This document shows positions 34,384 to 44,419 of a stretch of 64,000 nt of DNA, piece by piece (position 1 is the stretch's first letter; each line of letters opens with the position of its first letter). Source of the stretch: Agaribacillus aureus (lineage in GTDB: Bacteria; Bacteroidota; Bacteroidia; Cytophagales; Cyclobacteriaceae); assembly GCA_030442055.1 (NCBI GenBank), contig JAUJEB010000007.1, positions 541,001 through 605,000 on the forward strand, read 5' to 3'. Made by a program: the position numbers and the translations under genes. The notes beneath the pieces were generated by a model. That model was not told where the DNA came from. It ran no database searches and saw only the letters and a program-made list of their open reading frames with translations.

Positions 34384-35643
34384 TCATTCCACAGGGTTAC
34401 CGAAAAATTCAATTTCACCCATATGCACCCATTTTGTTCCTTCCCAGTTCTCGAAAGTAATCAGTCGCACGTAACGTACTACAGGTACCGGATCGGTTTC
34501 AACATCAAAACCGGCAATGGCTGCCGCCCTGTCCTCAGCTGAATACTGACCTTCCGGTAGTCCCGATGGTTTAATGATTTCACCATCTTTAACCAACAAG
34601 TCCCAGCCATTGAAGCTTGCCCCATTGTCAGCTGGAATTTCATCAGTACCCCACAATTCAAAATACCTTACGTTTCCTCTATCAAAACCATTATCTCTTC
34701 GGTGAAAAATCTTCATTCTGGAGATATTAGCCATTTGACCTAGATCAATAGTGAATGCAATCAAATTAGGTTCCGTATATGGTGGAAGCGCTGGTACCGG
34801 ATCGGCGGCCACATCATTGGTATGAAATACATTAGGCCAACTAACGCTATTATTTGGATTCCACAATTGATCTACAAAGAAGTTCCCACCACAACATTCT
34901 AAAATGGTGCCATCTGTTGGTAGCACTTTTCTTGCGAATTTGCTTTCATCCAACATCACCTCCAGCAGCGGTGTAAAAGTAGCTGTTAATGTATCTGAAA
35001 GGTTATCCCACCTATCAATTGCCAGAATTTTAAAAGTTGTTTCAACGGATTCAAATCCTCTAAAAATGTGATTGGTGATTTGAGGGTTTTCAATAAAAGC
35101 AGATTGATTATGTACATCGGCCTGAGCACCATCTACTGTTTCACGTACAACCAGCTGGATTTCAAACCTGGATCCTGTAAAATTATCAAATCTGATCAGG
35201 GCACCACCAAAGGTTGGTTCCAAGACAAAACTTTGTTGTAATAAATCGATAGGAGAGGTGGTAGGTGCTATGTCCACCAGCTGGCTGGTAGATTTGTTAC
35301 CGCCTTTGTCAACTGTAGTAAGTTCCACGGTTTGCGGCTGCGCCTTTCTCAACCCTTCAATGACAACAAAATTGTTAAAAACCGATGATCTGGCAAAAAC
35401 CGCTATGCCATTATCCAGTTTGTATTTGGCTTCTACCAACAATATATCTTTATCTTCAGGTAATTTGTATGAAATTTTAGCGCCTCCGGGCAGGTTTTTC
35501 ACTGCTACCTCCGTTACTGGAGGAGGGGCAATGCCGTCGTTAAAGTAGGGGGCCAACTCATCTTCCGTACAAGATGAAAATACTACGACTCCCATTAATA
35601 ACGCACGACAAAATATTATATATACTTTTTTCATTGTCTTCAT
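34384..35643 (-). CDS. DUF4959/DUF5126/DUF5000-type surface glycan-binding lipoprotein
   Basis: A ~420-residue lipoprotein starting at 35643 (or 35634), with lipobox VFSSC. Two N-terminal Ig-like domains (VTEVAVKNLPGGAKISYKLPEDKDI; SPIDLLQQSFVLEPTFGGALI) fit DUF4959 and DUF5126. The C-terminal ~170 residues are a discoidin-like DUF5000 module (FTIDLGQMANISRMKIFHRRD; RYVRLITFENWEGTKWVHMGEIEFFGN). Such proteins are SusE/SGBP-like partners of SusC/SusD. The gap to SusD is 16 bases. The open frame further upstream (to 35811) lies in the SusD gene and is not expected to be translated. Confidence 0.85.
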   Translation of the reverse strand: MKTMKKVYIIFCRALLMGVVVFSSCTEDELAPYFNDGIAPPPVTEVAVKNLPGGAKISYKLPEDKDILLVEAKYKLDNGIAVFARSSVFNNFVVIEGLRKAQPQTVELTTVDKGGNKSTSQLVDIAPTTSPIDLLQQSFVLEPTFGGALIRFDNFTGSRFEIQLVVRETVDGAQADVHNQSAFIENPQITNHIFRGFESVETTFKILAIDRWDNLSDTLTATFTPLLEVMLDESKFARKVLPTDGTILECCGGNFFVDQLWNPNNSVSWPNVFHTNDVAADPVPALPPYTEPNLIAFTIDLGQMANISRMKIFHRRDNGFDRGNVRYFELWGTDEIPADNGASFNGWDLLVKDGEIIKPSGLPEGQYSAEDRAAAIAGFDVETDPVPVVRYVRLITFENWEGTKWVHMGEIEFFGNPVE

Positions 35644-35659
35644 GTTTTTGTTGAAAAAA

Positions 35660-37624
35660 TCACCAGCCCGGGTTTTGAACCAGGTTGGGGTTGCGAATAA
35701 TGTCACCTTCAGCAATAGGCCATAAATAGTCTCTGGACAAAAACTTAGCGGTAGCAAAGGTGACCACTTTGTAGTACTGTTCCGTATCGCTTCCGAATCT
35801 ATTCCAACCACGGATGTCTCTATTCATAAACTCTTGTGAACGTTTCCACCTTCTTAAATCCCAAAACCGGTGACCCTCAAACACTAACTCAATCATACGC
35901 TCATGCTGCACTATTTCTCTAAAACCATCTTGCGTATTTGGTTTGGAAGGGTTAGACGAGTGAGCCATCCAGGAGGCTACAACGCCATTCAATCCAGCTC
36001 TTTCCCTTACTTTATCTATCCAAATATGGGCTTCCGGGGTTTTGCCCACTTCATTCAATACCTCAGCATAAAGCAAAAAGAGATCGGCCAACCTTACCAA
36101 TGGAAAGGCATATCGCTGCGTAGAAAAACCGCCCTGAGCTCCCAGAAAGTTTTTGGGGTGACTTAGTTTTTTAGCAAAAAAACCGGTTTCAGACCAGGAG
36201 AATCCCGGACCGTTGTTTGAAGCAAAACCTCCTAATTTAGCGTCTACTACATGGGCACCATCTTCGTCCAGCGCTCCTCCGGTTTGATCTTCCAACCACA
36301 CTCCACCGTCAAAACCAATGGAGGCATAAAACCTGGGCTCTCTGTTAAGATGCAATACGGGGGCCGCAAATCCTGTCTTTACATAGTGTTTGTGATCAAT
36401 TCCGGCATTGCCTATCACATTAAATCTATTTTCATAGTCATATGAAACATCTTCATTGATAGGGACGCCATTTTCAGAATAGAACATTTCTGCGATTCTC
36501 ATGGTAGGTGCCCAAAATGCGTTAGCACCTGTACTCAGCCTCGAACGTATGTCCAGCTTTGGACGAGAGGCTGCTTGTAAACTTGCCACATTTTCGTTGG
36601 GTTTACCCCAAATTAATTCCTTATTCCACCTGTCTGTAATGCTACCTCTGATATCCATTTTAATACGGGTAGTATCACTCCAATCGTCTTGTGGGGTAAT
36701 GGTAACACCAATTGCCGTCGTATACAATTCTCTTCCAGCCTCATCAGCGAGGTTGATAGCCTGCAAGCATGCTGCTTCTGCTCTGGTCCATTTTTGTGGG
36801 TCGAAAGTTGTTGACACCAGTTGCTGACCATCTTTATTTTGAAAACCGCTGTAATCGGTATTTCCATTGAACAGCGGGCTGGCAGCCAATACGAGTGTTT
36901 TGGCCTTTATGGAGGCGGCAACTGATTTGGTGGCCTTTCCTAACTCTGTTTCTTCATCTAGTACAACTACTGGTAATGTTTCCATAGCCTCATCCAACAG
37001 CTCTACAATGTAATCGACCACTTCATCTACAGGGTCGCGTTTTACTCTTACTGCCTCTAAGCCACTGGCTACATCAATGTTTTCCCTTATTATGGGAACA
37101 GGCCCATACATTCTAAGTAAAAAGTAGTGAAAATATGCTTTTAGAAATTTGGCTTCTCCTATCCAATAGGCCTTTTCACTTTCCGTTAAATCGAAGGGTT
37201 TATCAATGTTTTCAAGGAAAATATTACAATCCCTCAAAGCGACAAATAAGTTATTACTACCGTTTCCCCAGCTATCCAAATGAGGACTTCTCACATTTTG
37301 GCCACCTGTTATAATTTGGGCTACAGGGATGGCTATTCCATTACTGGATCTGATGCCATCATTAAGCCAAATTTCATCTCCAGCCGCCAAGCCAGGATCA
37401 TCGGGAAAAGCAGCCGGATTGCGGTTTCCAAAACTTATTACATTGGGAATATGACCGTATAGGGATGCCAAAAATCGCTCAGCTGACAGCCTGGAAGCAA
37501 AAGCGTCCTCGATTTTGGCAATATTATCGGGAACAACATCCACAAAATCCTTGCAAGCATGAGTGATCATTAACAAACCTGCCACTATTAATATCTTTAG
37601 TTTCTTATTTTTCATAATTTCCAT
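35660..37624 (-). CDS. SusD/RagB-family outer-membrane lipoprotein
   Basis: A 654-residue nutrient-binding lipoprotein (lipobox ITHAC, Cys24; CKDFVDVVPDN is a typical SusD start). The N-terminal TPR-like region shows FLASLYGHIPN, ALRDCNIFLENID and EAKFLKAYFHYFLLRMYGPVPII. The C-terminal SusD domain shows YAFPLVRLADLFLLYAEVLNEVG, HIWIDKVRERAGL and ERMIELVFEGHRFWDLRRWKR. It forms the lid over the SusC-type transporter encoded 24 bases upstream. It is large for the family (usually 500-600 residues), implying a bulky ligand or extra loops. Confidence 0.95.
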   Translation of the reverse strand: MEIMKNKKLKILIVAGLLMITHACKDFVDVVPDNIAKIEDAFASRLSAERFLASLYGHIPNVISFGNRNPAAFPDDPGLAAGDEIWLNDGIRSSNGIAIPVAQIITGGQNVRSPHLDSWGNGSNNLFVALRDCNIFLENIDKPFDLTESEKAYWIGEAKFLKAYFHYFLLRMYGPVPIIRENIDVASGLEAVRVKRDPVDEVVDYIVELLDEAMETLPVVVLDEETELGKATKSVAASIKAKTLVLAASPLFNGNTDYSGFQNKDGQQLVSTTFDPQKWTRAEAACLQAINLADEAGRELYTTAIGVTITPQDDWSDTTRIKMDIRGSITDRWNKELIWGKPNENVASLQAASRPKLDIRSRLSTGANAFWAPTMRIAEMFYSENGVPINEDVSYDYENRFNVIGNAGIDHKHYVKTGFAAPVLHLNREPRFYASIGFDGGVWLEDQTGGALDEDGAHVVDAKLGGFASNNGPGFSWSETGFFAKKLSHPKNFLGAQGGFSTQRYAFPLVRLADLFLLYAEVLNEVGKTPEAHIWIDKVRERAGLNGVVASWMAHSSNPSKPNTQDGFREIVQHERMIELVFEGHRFWDLRRWKRSQEFMNRDIRGWNRFGSDTEQYYKVVTFATAKFLSRDYLWPIAEGDIIRNPNLVQNPGW

Positions 37625-37648
37625 GTTCTTTAATAATTATGATTTCGG

Positions 37649-40600
37649 CTAAAAACCGACTTGTACTCCAAGATTGATCACTCTTTGAAGAGGATAATTC
37701 AACCCCTGCTCTTTCAATTCGGGGTCCCACAGCTTGAACTTGCTCCATGAATACAAATTGGTGCCGGTTACGTAGATCCTTAAAGATGATAACCCTAGCT
37801 TGTTGTCCTGGTTTGTCAATGCGTTAAAACCTATTTCAACTTGCTTTAACCTGAGAAATGAACCGTTTCTCATCCAGTAAGTGCTGGTTTGATTATTGTT
37901 TTCAATAAATTTATCCGATAGCCTGGGCCATTGCGCATATACATTTTTATTGTCCTCCGACCAGTGATCATCGGCAAAGGCTTTTATCAAAGCATTTTCT
38001 CCTGCAGTCCCGTTGGTCAATTGGCCGTTTCTAAACGTAACACCAAGACCTCCCTGGTCAAGAGTATTTACAAATGGACTTACTATGCGAGGGTTGATAA
38101 AGAAAGATGTTTGATCAAGCCCCTGAAGGAAAACACTGAGATCAAACTTCTTGTAACCTGCAGAAAACCCAAACCCGTAAGTAATTTTGGGTATATATGG
38201 ATTACCTATCTGTGTGCGATCCAAGTCAGTAATTTGACCATCACCGTTCAAATCTTTATATTTAATATCACCGCCACCATAGTCAACACCCGGCGTGCCA
38301 AATTGCACCGGAGAGTGGAGGGCTTCTTCGTCATCTACAAACAATCTTTCTGCAATAAATCCGGTTGCCTGACTTACGTTGGTGCCAATTCTGGATCTCC
38401 ACGAAGCGTTTATGGCAGCATAATTGGGCTCTTCAAATACAGTAAATTCATTATCTGCGTATGTGAATGTTCCCCTGGCTGTTACCCAAAAATCATTGTT
38501 AATGTAATGGCTGATATCAGCCGAAGCGTCAATGCCTTTGGCAGTAACTTCCCCTACGTTTGTTTGCAGCGGAGCTTGTAATCCAAGTGTTGAAGGAATG
38601 TCTTGTCTTGTTTGTAAAATATTTGTCCGCTTTTCATGAAAGGCATCTACCCTCAATTGTATGACATCATTGAACAGATTCATCTCAACACCAAGGTTAA
38701 ACTTCTCAGCCAACTCCCAGGTAACCTGAGGGTTTGCATATCTGTTAATGCTCACACCATTTATACCTTCAGAGAAATTAAGCCCGTATAAGTAACCTTG
38801 TCCACCATTCAAATTAACCTCGGAGAGATAGAAAAATCTATCCCTTCTTGAATTGCCTATTTTATCGTTTCCGACTATTCCATAGGAAACCCTTAGTTTC
38901 AATCTGCTAATGAGGTTTGAATCAAAGTATGGTTCGTTGGAAATCAACCATCCAATACCTGCCGAAGGAAAAAATCCAAATCTGTTATTTTTAGCAAAAC
39001 GCTCAGATCCATTGTATCCAAAGTTGAATTCCGCAAAATACCTGTTGTCGTAATCATAGTTGAATCGACCTGATACACCTATATTCCTGCTTGGCAATGA
39101 CAATTGCAAGCTTGATGCATTACCGTCCAAAAATTCTCTGGCTATCATTACCAAAAGTCCGGATACATTGTGCCTGTCCGCAAATGTTTTATAATAATTG
39201 GTGGCAGCTTCCATGTACAACACAGAATTATTTTCTCTTCCGGACGGCTCCAAACTCAATGTTTCATCTCCTCCATCTCCGATCACACCAAGGGTATAAT
39301 TAGCAGCATTGGCGGGGTCCACACTACCTACTTCATAGTAATATGGTGTATAGGCACGTCTGTTTTCGAATTGGGAGGTTGAATTAGCGTTCCCCAAAAA
39401 TCGGGCGCTTAAACCGGGCGTAATGAAATCAAGCTTTTGTTTGATTTCCAGCTGAACCAGATTCAGCTGCCTTCTTCTGTCTACATAGCCACGCTGTAAT
39501 TCTGCATAAGGGTTGAACCATACCGGCTGTTGGGAAAGACCTGGTCTTACAAAACCGCCACTTCTGCCTTCGGTACTATTACCAAAAAGTATATTAGGTA
39601 CATTTTGATTTACACTGTCGGGCGCGAATACTGCTGGAAATCTCGTTGGACTTGTCCTTACCGCCGCGTTGTATATTGCGTTACCTCCTTGTAGTGGTCC
39701 CCTATAGTCATCAATAGTAGAGTGTAACCTGACAATCATTTCGGTGTTTTGGTGCAAATCGACATTGATATTGGATCTTAACAAGTACCTTTTTAAATCG
39801 ATGTTATTGTTAAAATTGGTAATCGGATCAACCTTTAGGATACCGTTGTCTTTGTTGAATGAACCAGCGACGTAATACCGGACTTTTTGGCCACCTCCTC
39901 TTACATTGAGGTTAGCTCTTTGTGTGGTGGTAAATTCTTTAAACAACTCGTCGTACCAATCGGTAGCAGGGAAAACATTAGGGTTTTTCCTATCTCTAAC
40001 CCCTGCTATTTGAGCCTCAGCATAAGTGGGGATATCACCTCTGGTTCTGCCGGCTTCATTTTGCAAACGCATATAGGTCAGGGGATCTGCAAGATCGAGT
40101 TCAGATACCGGCTGGCTAAATGAATTCTCAAGCCTTAAGCTTACCTTTGCGGGGCCTGCTTCCCCCATTTTTGTTGTTACTAATATGATGCCGTTGGCAC
40201 CACGTGCTCCGTAAATAGCAGTGGTGGTTGGATCCTTTAAAACGGAGAAGCTTTCGATATCGTCAGGTTGTAATCTTGCCAGGTCATCAACGGTTAATTC
40301 CACGCCATCGATCAGGATCAGTGGACCGTTTTGATTATTAAATGAAGCGACGCCCCGCACAAAAAACTGTGCATTATCAGCACCTGGTTCTCCACTCGTC
40401 TGGTAAGAAACCACACCTGATATTCTTCCGGCCAATGCAGTGGTGAGATTACTGGAAGGGATCTTCAGTTCAGCAGGCTTAACAGAGCTCATCGCTCCTA
40501 CCACTGATTCTTTTTTTTGTGTGCCAAATCCCACCACCACTATTTCTTCAAGTTGTTTATGGTCGGGGATCATGGTAATATCTATGATCGTTTGATTCTC

Positions 40601-41182
40601 AACGACAACCTCCTGCTTTACATAGCCGACAAATGAAAATGCCAATATAGCATCTTCCGGTACATGGAGTTTATAGTGGCCATCCGAATTTGTAGTAGTT
40701 CCTATAGTACTTCCTTTCACTACTATAGAAACACCTGGAAGTCCTTCACCATTTTCATCGCTTACTTTACCCGACACTTGAATATCGCTATTAAAGTTTT
40801 CTGAAACGGCTTTCTCAGACCCTATTCGCCTGCTCATGTGAATGTTGTCGTTGACCCGTTGAAATTTCAATTGGAACTTTTTGGCGAGAAAAAGTAATAC
40901 CTGAGCAAGGGATTTTTCCTCAGACCTGAGTTTAACCGTCTTAGTCCGATCAATTTCCCCCGTATTAAAAGTGAATTTAAAATTGGTTTTTTTTTCTATA
41001 TCGGACAACGCTTCTGCTATTGAAACGTTGTTCCATTGTATGGAAAGTCGAATATCATAAATGCTCTCTTTTTGCGCATTGGTTTCTGCTGCCCAAAGCA
41101 TGGACACGACAAATGTCTGCAGAAATAAAAACTTCGACACCCCAATAATTTGTGGTAAAAGTTTAATATTCATATTTTGCAA
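37649..41182 (-). CDS. SusC/RagA-type TonB-dependent transporter with N-terminal STN signalling domain
   Basis: An 1177-residue outer-membrane channel. Order: signal peptide (1-36, ends TNAQ); STN domain (~55-110, NVSIAEALSDIEKKTNFKFTF), which contacts a FecR anti-sigma factor; carboxypeptidase-regulatory-like domain (~130-210, VSGKVSDENGEGLPGVSIVVKG); a TonB-box-like EEIVVVGFGTQKK; plug (~225-345, FFVRGVASFNNQNGPLILIDGVEL, IYGARGANGIILVTTK); and beta barrel to the C-terminal VINLGVQVGF. The FecR (41356) and sigma (42773) genes upstream complete a ligand-induced relay. It is first in the operon SusC–SusD–two lipoproteins, with a hairpin in its leader at 41218-41253. Confidence 0.95.
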   Translation of the reverse strand: MQNMNIKLLPQIIGVSKFLFLQTFVVSMLWAAETNAQKESIYDIRLSIQWNNVSIAEALSDIEKKTNFKFTFNTGEIDRTKTVKLRSEEKSLAQVLLFLAKKFQLKFQRVNDNIHMSRRIGSEKAVSENFNSDIQVSGKVSDENGEGLPGVSIVVKGSTIGTTTNSDGHYKLHVPEDAILAFSFVGYVKQEVVVENQTIIDITMIPDHKQLEEIVVVGFGTQKKESVVGAMSSVKPAELKIPSSNLTTALAGRISGVVSYQTSGEPGADNAQFFVRGVASFNNQNGPLILIDGVELTVDDLARLQPDDIESFSVLKDPTTTAIYGARGANGIILVTTKMGEAGPAKVSLRLENSFSQPVSELDLADPLTYMRLQNEAGRTRGDIPTYAEAQIAGVRDRKNPNVFPATDWYDELFKEFTTTQRANLNVRGGGQKVRYYVAGSFNKDNGILKVDPITNFNNNIDLKRYLLRSNINVDLHQNTEMIVRLHSTIDDYRGPLQGGNAIYNAAVRTSPTRFPAVFAPDSVNQNVPNILFGNSTEGRSGGFVRPGLSQQPVWFNPYAELQRGYVDRRRQLNLVQLEIKQKLDFITPGLSARFLGNANSTSQFENRRAYTPYYYEVGSVDPANAANYTLGVIGDGGDETLSLEPSGRENNSVLYMEAATNYYKTFADRHNVSGLLVMIAREFLDGNASSLQLSLPSRNIGVSGRFNYDYDNRYFAEFNFGYNGSERFAKNNRFGFFPSAGIGWLISNEPYFDSNLISRLKLRVSYGIVGNDKIGNSRRDRFFYLSEVNLNGGQGYLYGLNFSEGINGVSINRYANPQVTWELAEKFNLGVEMNLFNDVIQLRVDAFHEKRTNILQTRQDIPSTLGLQAPLQTNVGEVTAKGIDASADISHYINNDFWVTARGTFTYADNEFTVFEEPNYAAINASWRSRIGTNVSQATGFIAERLFVDDEEALHSPVQFGTPGVDYGGGDIKYKDLNGDGQITDLDRTQIGNPYIPKITYGFGFSAGYKKFDLSVFLQGLDQTSFFINPRIVSPFVNTLDQGGLGVTFRNGQLTNGTAGENALIKAFADDHWSEDNKNVYAQWPRLSDKFIENNNQTSTYWMRNGSFLRLKQVEIGFNALTNQDNKLGLSSLRIYVTGTNLYSWSKFKLWDPELKEQGLNYPLQRVINLGVQVGF

Positions 41183-41217
41183 AATATTTTAGTTGCCAAT
41201 TCTTATACTAAAATGGA

Positions 41218-41253
41218 TTTCATTGTTTTTACTGGACATAACAAACAATGAAA
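41218..41253. repeat. 11-bp inverted repeat in SusC leader
   Basis: TTTCATTGTTT (41218-41228) and AAACAATGAAA (41243-41253) are exact complements with a 14-base loop, 36-71 bases before the SusC start at 41182. It would fold in the 5' leader RNA of the minus-strand transcript, or act as a DNA operator. No T-run follows on the minus strand, so it is not an obvious terminator. Confidence 0.6.
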
Positions 41254-41355
41254 AATTAATGGAGTTGGTATCTAAGGGTACCAGCTTCTTAGGTTTAACT
41301 GCTATTGTATTTCATTCTCTTAGGGTTTTCTAGTTAAAAAAAGTTGAAAGTATTC

Positions 41356-42387
41356 TTATTTCTGTTTGTGCTTTTTGATAATCACCTGTTTATTATTGAT
41401 ACGGTAGGTAAAACTGCCATGAACGGTGTAGCTAATCCCCATTAGTACATTTTCCAATGGCTCGTTTATGAAAATACCGGTATAGGCGTGATCAAACATT
41501 TTATCGCCTTCCAAAATAATTTCCACACCATACCAGTCTTCTAATTTTTTGATGACCTGCGCTGAAGAGTCATCTTTGAAAACTAATTTTTTTTCGGTCC
41601 AACCTATGGTTTCCTCCCTATCAAAATCGGTTTTATCCATGCCCTCTTTGGAGCATATAACCATCTGCATTGGTTTAAGCAGCATGGCATTATCAGAATA
41701 GGCGTGGGTAACAATCACCTCTCCCTCAAGTAATGCTACCCGTGTATTTCCATTCTCAAAATTGTTTTTCACATTAAATTTAGTTCCAATTACCCTGGTT
41801 GTAACTAGTGTGGATTTTACGATAAATGGCCTGGATTTGTCTTCAGCCACTTTAAAAAAAGCTTCACCTTCCAAAAAAACTATCCGCGCATCCTTCTTGG
41901 AAAAGACTTTGGGATACCTGATACTACTTCCGGCATTTAATTTTACGATTGTTCCATCTTCCATTTTGAAAGTATGCTTTTCTCCTTTTTTGGTATGCAT
42001 TGAAGTGTACGATGTGAGCTGGTCAGAAGCGCTTTCGGAAGTGTAGTGATAAAACAAGAAAGCAATGCAAAATATTAAAAAAACCGCGGCAACCGCCAGC
42101 AGAAAAGGTTTCCTGTTATCATGATGTTTGGGTATGATTGGATCTCTCTCATTTTTCAGGATATTTTCGTAAATATTTATATACTCCTTGCTGGTTAAAT
42201 CATAATTGTTTTTGTAATGGGTGGATTCAATAATCCACCTGGCTGATGAAATAATTTTCCTTTTTTCCGGATGGTTTTCTATCCACTCTGTCCAAAACAA
42301 ATCTATTTCCGGATCATTTTCCATCACCCATTTAACAAAAAAGTCATCCTTCAGAAAATCACTCTCGGAATAGTGTTCGTATTTCAT
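41356..42387 (-). CDS. FecR-family anti-sigma factor
   Basis: A 343-residue inner-membrane protein. Residues 1-85 are the cytoplasmic sigma-binding part, and one transmembrane helix (LAVAAVFLIFCIAFLFYHY) follows. The periplasmic FecR domain comes next (HTKKGEKHTFKMEDGTIVKLNAGSSIRYP, ~130-230), with a C-terminal DUF4974 segment (LEDWYGVEIILEGDKMF) that receives the signal from the STN domain. Placed between the sigma gene and SusC, it should hold the sigma factor until the SusC-type transporter is occupied. A 174-base gap separates it from SusC, which probably has its own sigma-dependent promoter. Confidence 0.93.
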   Translation of the reverse strand: MKYEHYSESDFLKDDFFVKWVMENDPEIDLFWTEWIENHPEKRKIISSARWIIESTHYKNNYDLTSKEYINIYENILKNERDPIIPKHHDNRKPFLLAVAAVFLIFCIAFLFYHYTSESASDQLTSYTSMHTKKGEKHTFKMEDGTIVKLNAGSSIRYPKVFSKKDARIVFLEGEAFFKVAEDKSRPFIVKSTLVTTRVIGTKFNVKNNFENGNTRVALLEGEVIVTHAYSDNAMLLKPMQMVICSKEGMDKTDFDREETIGWTEKKLVFKDDSSAQVIKKLEDWYGVEIILEGDKMFDHAYTGIFINEPLENVLMGISYTVHGSFTYRINNKQVIIKKHKQK

Positions 42388-42772
42388 GGATATATCAAAT
42401 TCTCTTGTTACCGGAAGCCAGTCAAATTCTCAGACTAACATCCTTCTTCGTACTATTTTATATATATAAAGAGAACGATTTATCCAATGTCCCTTTTTTC
42501 AAAAGAAAATTTTAAAAAATACAATGTGATAAAGGCGCGGTGCCTGAATGGATGAATATTTTTTCTGAATTGACATCCTCATTGATTGCATATAGCTGTA
42601 AAACACCTGATGCGAATTGTCATTTCATCATTTTCGGGCAGCGGCGATTTACATATTATTTAAGACGGGTTTATATTTCATAAAAATACTGGTGAGTTGT
42701 CCTCATGATCAGAGGAATCTCCCGGGATGAAATTTATTTGAAACCGAATAGTAAACAAACGCGAAATTGCTA
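42388..42772. other. intergenic region between sigma and FecR genes, 385 bases
   Basis: No gene is supported here. The sigma factor and FecR are usually closer, so a separate promoter for fecR is possible. The DNA is AT-rich. I see no palindrome or RNA gene. Confidence 0.4.
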
Positions 42773-43435
42773 TCAGAGATTTCGTAAAACGAGGCAAACA
42801 AGGCTACCGAGAAGACACATTCCTTTCTTGAGATTATCCACTGCTCTGTAGACGAGCTTTCGGGTATTTCTAATGGACTTAATCTCCAGAATGTTGGATA
42901 TTTCTTCATATGAAAACCCTTCATAGTAATACATTAGAATGGCCTCCTTCTGACTTTGTGGTAATAAATTAAATGCTTTTTCCAGTTTTTCTTTCCTTTC
43001 TTCATTGACTTGCCTATCAATGAGAATCGACTCGTGGGAGAGACTTATTTCAAAACCGCTATTCGCCTGCTGTTCAATTTTTATCTTTTCTTTGTTTTTT
43101 TTAAGCTTAACTAATATTTTACGCCTAAGAGATTTAAACAAATAAGGTTTGATAGATTGGGTGTCGCCAAGTTTTCGTCTTGTCTTTCTAATGTATTCAA
43201 ACGTGTCTTGAATGGCATCCATAACAAGATCTCTGTTTGAGGAAATTTGACAACCGTAGTTAAATAGCAGCTTCACATATCGCCTGTAAATAAAAGCAAA
43301 AGCCTCATCACTACCTTCTTTAAATGCAGACCAAATTTCAAAATCCGATTTAGTGTCCCATATCGTTGTTGTAATATGCTCTTTGTTATGAAATGATGGA
43401 TCGCTTGATATCTTAGGTAACTTTTGAGAGTCCAT
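42773..43435 (-). CDS. ECF-type RNA polymerase sigma factor
   Basis: A 220-residue ECF sigma factor of the Bacteroidota expansion group. Region 2 is visible as FAFIYRRYVKLLFNYGCQI followed by LVMDAIQDTFEYIRKTR. Region 4 is FNLLPQSQKEAILMYYYEGFSYEEISNILEI, the helix-turn-helix for the -35 element. ATG at 43435 (MDSQKL) is chosen over the TTG at 43453. It should drive expression of the SusC/SusD operon when FecR releases it. The 12-residue tail after the last helix is hydrophobic (LLGSLVCLVLRNL), which is a little unusual. Confidence 0.92.
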   Translation of the reverse strand: MDSQKLPKISSDPSFHNKEHITTTIWDTKSDFEIWSAFKEGSDEAFAFIYRRYVKLLFNYGCQISSNRDLVMDAIQDTFEYIRKTRRKLGDTQSIKPYLFKSLRRKILVKLKKNKEKIKIEQQANSGFEISLSHESILIDRQVNEERKEKLEKAFNLLPQSQKEAILMYYYEGFSYEEISNILEIKSIRNTRKLVYRAVDNLKKGMCLLGSLVCLVLRNL

Positions 43436-44419
43436 ATGCTCCAATTTTAACAATGAGAGGCTTTTAGGGATATTTAAAAATCTTCGGCAATTCGAAATCC
43501 CAATGCTAACTTTTAAAAAAGCAGACTAATTTAAAAAAATTAAAAAAGCAACAATTTAATGACATTTTTTGCCTTACCCGATAAGGTATAGCTCTTTATG
43601 ATGATGGCGCAAATACGTAATAGGGTGTCCAAAATTTGGGGCAGAATAAAACATAAAGTATTCCTAAAACCAAAATTGGTGAAATGATGGGACACACCTC
43701 ATTAGGGCGGGTGCTGAACTTTCACCTGCGGTAGCTTGGTAGTGTTTTGGCTATGGGGACTTGAGAGTTTAGGAAGTTCATGTCGCCATGAATGTAGGTG
43801 GTTGATCGGAAAAGAGCCACCTATTTCCCTGGCAAAATGTGCTATATTTTTTTGTAAGATACATAATTGTGTTTCACAGATTTTCTTTTGACCAAGAGCA
43901 TTTTGACCAGCAGGTCCTCTTCGTCCCTTTACAGGTTGTTTTCTCTTTCAAAACCCAAACGTTTTTCACCATTTTAACTTATGATAAATTAATAGTTAAC
44001 GTTAAAAATCCATTTAACTACTAACATTTTAATTGTTAAATATAATTTCCTTATATAGCCTTATTGATTCCATTTTTAGGCATAGTAATTGTATTATCAC
44101 TTTTTAGACAGCTTATAGACCCGCCTACACAAGTTTTTTATGAAGACAATAAGTTGTTGTTAAGAGTTCAATCAACATTTGTCGGAGTTTTAGGACCACC
44201 AAAGAATTGAAATCTTCGAAAAGAAATTATTTTTTGAAGGACATTTAAAACGTGCTGCAAGTTTCATATGATAATGACTCAACAAGAATAATAACGGTCT
44301 TTACGATTTTAACCAAGAAAGAACAGGAGAAGCTGGAATATGTTTAAAACCAATAAAATGACACCTACTGTCAATAATTTAAACGATATAATCTAAATCT
44401 GAATTCAAAAAAACAGAAA
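43436..44419. other. AT-rich non-coding region with gene relics
   Basis: Nearly 1 kb without a supported gene. A short terminal-repeat-like pair occurs at ~43621-43710: GGTGTCC near 43624 and, reversed, GGACACACC near 43694. This resembles the ends of a small transposon relic. A broken frame at ~44055-44209 reads as a membrane segment (IALLIPFLGIVIVLSLF) then LIDPPTQVFYEDNKLLL, ending in TGA, like the remnant of a lost gene. Sequence composition shifts to clearly higher AT than the left part of the window. Confidence 0.4.

Noticed and set aside
43839..44024. Open frame of 61 codons on the plus strand
   Set aside because: It has no recognisable features, lies in very AT-rich DNA among relics and is best explained as chance.
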